Source of the DNA: Polytrichum commune
Lineage: Eukaryota; Streptophyta; Polytrichopsida; Polytrichales; Polytrichaceae
NCBI GenBank assembly: GCA_950295325.1
Contig: OX485803.1
Coordinates: 50,669,554 to 50,733,553 of the forward strand
Direction of reading: 5' to 3'
Length of the DNA stretch: 64,000 nucleotides
Part shown: positions 59,027-64,000 of the stretch, one piece after another
How the letters are laid out: the number at the start of each line of letters is the position of its first letter
Numbering within the stretch: position 1 is the first letter of the stretch
The notes under the pieces: generated by a model
The model's input: only the letters and a program-made list of their open reading frames with translations
The model's database searches: none
Told to the model about the DNA's origin: nothing
Program-made: the position numbers and the translations under genes

Positions 59027-61494
59027 CCCCAAATGGTAATTAAGCTCACAACTTAAATTTGCAATTTGCAATTTTCTCCCAAAGCTCATGTATACCTTCT
59101 TGTGAGGAAGTATCCATGACAATACAGAACACAGGTCTGTATGCCTGTAATGTTGAGGAAGACCCAAGTTGATCTTCTTCTAATTATTTTCTTACATAGA
59201 AATTTCTTGCTTGGGCCTCATGGGTTGTTGATTATTTCATCATCCAGTTGCAAGATTATACACAAGGTGCTTGGATAGATCATACCTCTTGTACTTCATC
59301 AATTATTACCAGAAGTGCACCAAGCATCCTGGTTCTTGTCATCCTTGTTATAACAAACATGAACTTAAATTGATTGTTCCAGTACAAAGTTGACCTCTTG
59401 ACTCCCTTCCATGCAGGATAGAAATTGAATGGTTGCCGAAACTTCGCAAGAGTGTCAATATAGGCCTGACCCTTTGGCCTTGTAAGTTGTAACTGTACCA
59501 AAAACCTGTCACCCATCTTTTGACTTCGGTGGAAATGTTATGGTCATAACTTGGCCATTAAACTTACGAGTACAACTTACACGTATTTTTTAAGACCAAG
59601 CTTTATGGGTACTCAATGCTCAACTATTAATTTCTTCTGCTCTAACCTAGCCTGTCCTTTCATGGATGGCGAGAGAACTTGAGGTTCCTATAGCTAGAAC
59701 CCACCCCGCAGCCAGGTTCTCTTAATGAACAAAGAGCAGATGCTTTGCATAAATGCTAAAACCTTTTGGCTGTAACTTTACTTAACCCAAACTTTAGAGT
59801 GGTGTCGGTCAGGTTGTCTAGATTGTGGTTAATATGATAGTTGTGAGATACTTAGAAATTGCTATAACTCTAAGCCTAGGCTCTGAAGGGAGATTTCATT
59901 TTTAAAGTGAACACTTCTCAAGGAATCCCACCTCCAGGCTTCTACACTGCATAGGGTCTTTAGTGTGACTAGCCTAAGTGAATTCTCTATCATTTCAAGT
60001 AAATGTATCATAGTACTTACTTTAATATTTTAAATATTTTAAATATTGGACCAAAGTACAAGGGAAAATAAAATGTTTCATTAAATAAGTTGGAGGACAC
60101 ACTCGCACGGCTCCAGGTGTCTTAACTTGTCAAAAAGTGGTTAAGAATTTATTTAAGTAACTTGGAATCACAACTCAACCTAACAAGTCATGCTATTCAA
60201 AAGGTCACCCCTAATGACCCTATTTCGTGTATTGAATGAGAAGGAGGAGTATGTTTCCATAAGCTTAGGTTTTGATTCTTTTTTCTTGGTAAGTCAGTCA
60301 ATCATGAGTAAATTTCCCAAATCCTCTCATCGTGATAATAAAGACAAGAAGAGTACCTAATAAAGAATATTTTTCAATCCTCCGCTTTCCAAAGATGTGA
60401 GATTTTGTGGTGTTATTAGTTAAGGAATAGAGTATAATCAAACGGAAACCATTCTCATCCGCACCATGTATTTGGGTTGCATTAAGTTAAGTTTCTCATA
60501 TGCAAGCAACCTTCCATGTGTTCAATTAATGTCAATTATTTGACACAAATTTACATATTATATGAATTCCATAGCACCTAAATGGGCCTCAAAAGACCAC
60601 TTGCATACAATTAAGTCCCAGAGCTTGTATTCAATGACAGTGTTTCACTCAAAATTATCATATTGAATATGTTGGTAAGAGACTAATCATGATATAGTTC
60701 TCCAACACTATATGAAGAATTCCCGGCCCCATCCAACTTCTATACTCAACTAGATAATTTTAATATCTTTTGAACTTCCTTACTATATTTAGGTATATTA
60801 TATACATTCATCTAAAATGATCGGTGATTTGCCTAGAGCCTTGAATCTGAACCAAGTATTTACCAAACTCAACCAGTCCATCTGTAATAAGCGGTCAGGT
60901 CTCCCTTTTCGTAGTAGCACACATCTCACGCAACTGAAAAAATTGCAAGGAATTACCGTTACCATGGTTTGCAAAACATACAACTTTGCAGATGCCTAGG
61001 GTATGACGTGGATCGTGTGCGAGTCCCTGGTGAGATTGCATGCAAATACATATGATATTACATCACCAGGAATGTAATGTAGGTATACCAGCATAGATCA
61101 GCTCTTCAATTCCCAGGGACTGGCAAGAATAGGATACCTTGCTTCTCAAGAGTTTCTTGCGGTTATCAAATCCCAGCTAGCCTGCAGCGTAAGCTTACAG
61201 ACAGTCTCGGAGGGTACACATGAGACAGACAGGGAACCCCAGAAGAAGTGTCTGAATGAAAGAGCAGAGATATATAGTATATGGTATGGCAAGTTACGCA
61301 GAGTGTCTGACCACATAAAATTGCAGGCCACAACTGTTTTTCTGGTATACATATGCTTCCTACTATGCTTATCTCAACAGTTCCAGCAGTCAAACTAAGA
61401 CCACACCAGGTCTAGCTGTTGGAGTTTCGGCATCCACAAGAAATGTGAGGGAGACGTGTGGTATTTGGATACTTTTCTTGACTCTGCGCTCACT
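57551..61494. other. Gene-poor stretch with degraded repeats
   Basis: No gene is named. A minus frame at 59,280-59,516 (78 codons; 'FRQPFNFYPAWKGVKRSTLY', 'GALLVIIDEVQEV') reads like conserved protein, but I do not recognise it. Positions 60,720-60,758 resemble 54,042-54,081, and 60,790-60,910 resembles part of the CCGGTT-rich repeat, so this area may share ancestry with the lipase introns. A (TG)n tract next to (AT)n lies at about 58,988-59,026. Confidence 0.4.
58988..59026. repeat. (AT)n-(TG)n compound microsatellite
   Basis: Alternating AT followed by alternating TG, about 38 bp in total. Confidence 0.9.
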
Positions 61495-61800
61495 TCTTGG
61501 AGGATATGAAACACACAATTAGTGCGAGATGATTAGCAAATTCAACTTGTGCACATTGTCATTTCCCTCACTTTCCAAAGTCTATGTATGTGAATCTCTT
61601 ATTCATTGTCATGAACATGATTCTCATGCTCATTAAGTGGTAAAATACATCCCAACAATCATGTTGACTAATGAGTCTATAATGTTTAGCATATTTTGAA
61701 CACGCAATGTATCAATCTCCTTCAACACATGTCATTTTAGTGTTCGTTCTTGGATCCACACCTAACCACACACCACTCAAATGTAGGTGTCTGATGAAGA
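61495..61800 (-). mobile_element. Family F element
   Basis: Minus orientation: 'gaaacacacaattagtgcga', 'gttgactaatgagtctataa', 'cttggatccacacctaacca', 'ccactcaaatgtaggtgtct'. Confidence 0.8.
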
Positions 61801-63364
61801 TGAGTAATTGAATTAGGCACATCTAGGTACCTCATAATGAACACCAGGAAGCTATGGACAACATAACCGGTGAGAGGAGTGGTTGTACCAAGTTGACACG
61901 CCATGGAGTGGTGGGTCCAAGTCCACCTACTCAAGTTGGTTGATGTAGTAGTCATAATTGATCAACTCATGGACAACATCGGGGAATTATGGATGATGTA
62001 GTGCCTCCATGGGTGAAACATTAGGACAAGTTATGATAACCCTTTTGCTCTTGATGAGAAACCAATTATGTAGGAGCACCAAGTTGCACTAAGGCCTAAT
62101 CTTGGGGTCCTAGCCAATGGTGGACCGGTATATAGGTGAATGCATGGTATCAATAATCAACAACAATAATGGTATCAAAGAGCCTACCCATGGGTATCAT
62201 AATTGTAACACCAATCAAACACTGATATTTGATGGGTATGTCAAGGTGAGAGAATCTTTGTATACCCGAGTTATTATTTGGGTCAATACCATTCTAAACC
62301 ATATTGATACTAGGTGATTTTACCTAGGTATGAAAGATCTTGCATGGTAATATTGAATGGTATCAAAAACAAATATACCGTCAAATACCCATACCCTAAT
62401 GGTATCAAAAAGTATGAAATTCTCATTATGTACACCCAAATGATACCAAAAATAGAAAATACGAATTTAACAGTCGCCCTTGTGATTGGTTGCTTTTTAG
62501 TCTTAGCTATGAGGGCACGAGGAACTCCATTAACAAAAACCAATGGTAAGATAGATGAGTAACAAGGCATTTGGGGATGGGACAAAAACTACCCAACATG
62601 TCATTGCTTGGTAGATAAAACAGTGAACATATGTGAAAGCTACTTAACTAAAACCTACTTGAAAATCTCCAGAACAAGTTCTTATAGGTGCATTGGGATA
62701 GCCGGATGCCTCCGCTATAACCAAGGGAGCTTTACCCGGTTTTTAGGAAATACTTGGGGTCTTAGCTAAAGTCGGGTGGGAAGGGGACATCAGTGGTATA
62801 TGACAAGGATTATAGTGAAGAACTTCTAGATTCAACAAGGGACATAATTGGGAAAACCTATACGATCACTTAAAAAGAAAGGGAATCTTCAAATTGATCT
62901 CCTATAACTTCAAATGAGAATATGCATGATTTGCATGAACTGCTAACCAGATGCGATCCAATGGTCAATAATGTGCCATATACCTGAGTAAGGAGAAAAG
63001 GAAAGAAGCATTAAGATATCAGACACAATCATGAAACAGAGGACAATGCAGTACTACTAGCCTTACTGTCAAGGTACAGGCTTCTCTTATTCAGTGTCTG
63101 CAAAGTTTCTGGCACCAGTGGCTAGCTACTGGCATGGTGTCAGGCCACAGGCGTTTCTTTCAATCAATGTCTCGACACTCTCGAGTAAAATAAACTGTGT
63201 TGTATCATTACAGTTCTGATCATCAACTACATGTTGGGAGGATGCAGGATAGATGGATGGGGGTAGAAATTTAATTTACAATATTGCAAGAAAAATAATT
63301 TGACAGGGATGGTAACTTGGTAGATATACATCATCAGATGCTTTTCTTTAATCTGCATCAACCA
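61801..63364. other. Gene-free stretch
   Basis: Between 62,110 and 62,460 the motif 'atggtatcaa' or 'tgataccaaa' recurs several times in both orientations, suggesting an old foldback or microsatellite-derived segment. No coding signal recognised. Confidence 0.4.
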
Positions 63365-63690
63365 CTTCTCACAGGATACGAAACATGTTATTAGTGCAGA
63401 TGAGTGGCAAATCCAAATCGTGCCCATAACCAATTGCCACATAATCTCTGGGGATCACAAGAATATCTTTTTCGATTTCAAAGTGAAGATGTTGGTGCTC
63501 ATTCAGTGGTCATATAGATTCACCTAATCACATTGACTAATGGATATAGAATGGTTATCACATTTTTTAGCACTTTAGTCCAATCTCTCTTGAACACATG
63601 TCTTTTTGTCGTTCGTTCTTACATCCACACATAACCACATACCACGCAAATATAGGTGTCTGGTATTTCTATATTGGATTTAAGCATGTC
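63365..63690 (-). mobile_element. Family F element
   Basis: Minus orientation: 'ttctcacaggatacgaaaca', 'gtgaagatgttggtgctcat', 'atccacacataaccacatac', 'cgcaaatataggtgtctg'. The remaining 310 bp to the window end show nothing I can identify. Confidence 0.8.
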
Positions 63691-64000
63691 TACCTTAGTA
63701 CACAGTACTGTCAGAAATATTTCAATTGCAAGTTCGATGATAATTCAAGCTCTAAAATAAGTTACAGTACACAAGCGCCCGCAGAATTTGAAACTCTGCA
63801 GATGACATGCATTTCTATTTTTTGGTAGTGCACTCTAATTTCATAGCCTACGCCACAGCATCCACCACATGCATGGCTGCTGATCCAATCAGCATAGAAA
63901 TTTGGCTACTACTGGGTCACTTATACTCTGCTCAGAGATTTGGAGAGGATGATGCTCTACGCTAATTTGACAGTTTGGTCATCTTATTCCTTCAGGCCTA

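Noticed and set aside
1-64000. CRISPR arrays, bacterial operons, rRNA or tRNA genes
   Set aside because: The tandem repeats found lack the short repeat-spacer layout of CRISPR. I saw no cloverleaf with A and B boxes and no rRNA core sequence. The context is a plant nuclear genome.

Overview
The window is nuclear DNA from a land plant. It shows GT-AG introns of roughly 70-1,000 bp, a dynamin of the plant-only DRP1 class, a chloroplast GDT1/CMT1-type manganese transporter with a transit-peptide-like N-terminus, and a FW2.2/PLAC8 protein. A mitochondrial-type group II intron maturase domain now sits in a nuclear-style gene. Maturase transfers of this kind are known from seed-free plants, so a lycophyte or similar lineage is my weak guess. 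The sequence alone does not fix the species.

Layout: 1-5,640 is repeat-rich with no recognised gene. 5,755-7,108 (+) is the maturase domain X gene, whose 5' part is triplicated. 8,494-14,675 (-) is a complete 10-exon CMT1-like Mn transporter. 14,698-17,170 holds a promoter-proximal tandem repeat and several MITEs. 17,857-19,398 (-) is an intronless 513-codon gene for an unrecognised membrane-anchored acidic protein. 19,400-28,400 is gene-free, with decayed and foldback elements. 28,816-35,126 (+) is a complete 16-exon DRP1 dynamin of 610 aa. 35,645-35,825 (+) is a lone exon of a KUP/HAK potassium transporter. 37,221-39,118 (-) is a 3-exon PLAC8/cell-number-regulator gene. 40,793-48,412 (+) is a complete 13-exon PGAP5/Ted1/Cdc1-type metallophosphoesterase, divergent from the PLAC8 gene. 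51,667-57,550 (+) is a plant acid lipase gene broken by an inverted exon and a missing catalytic-serine exon. 57,551-64,000 holds repeats and nothing I can name.

The genes do not form a pathway. They are ordinary housekeeping loci: chloroplast Mn supply, cell-plate and endocytic membrane scission, GPI-anchor remodelling, organ size or metal handling, and lipid hydrolysis. They are set in a matrix of short non-autonomous transposons.

The most notable items are the rearranged lipase, the nuclear maturase mini-gene with its duplicated splice junctions, a foldback element whose six copies all lie in introns, and a nested hAT-like MITE with a perfect 8-bp target duplication and an identifiable empty site. 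Exon boundaries were assigned by hand from splice dinucleotides, reading frame and family knowledge, and may be off by a base or two.
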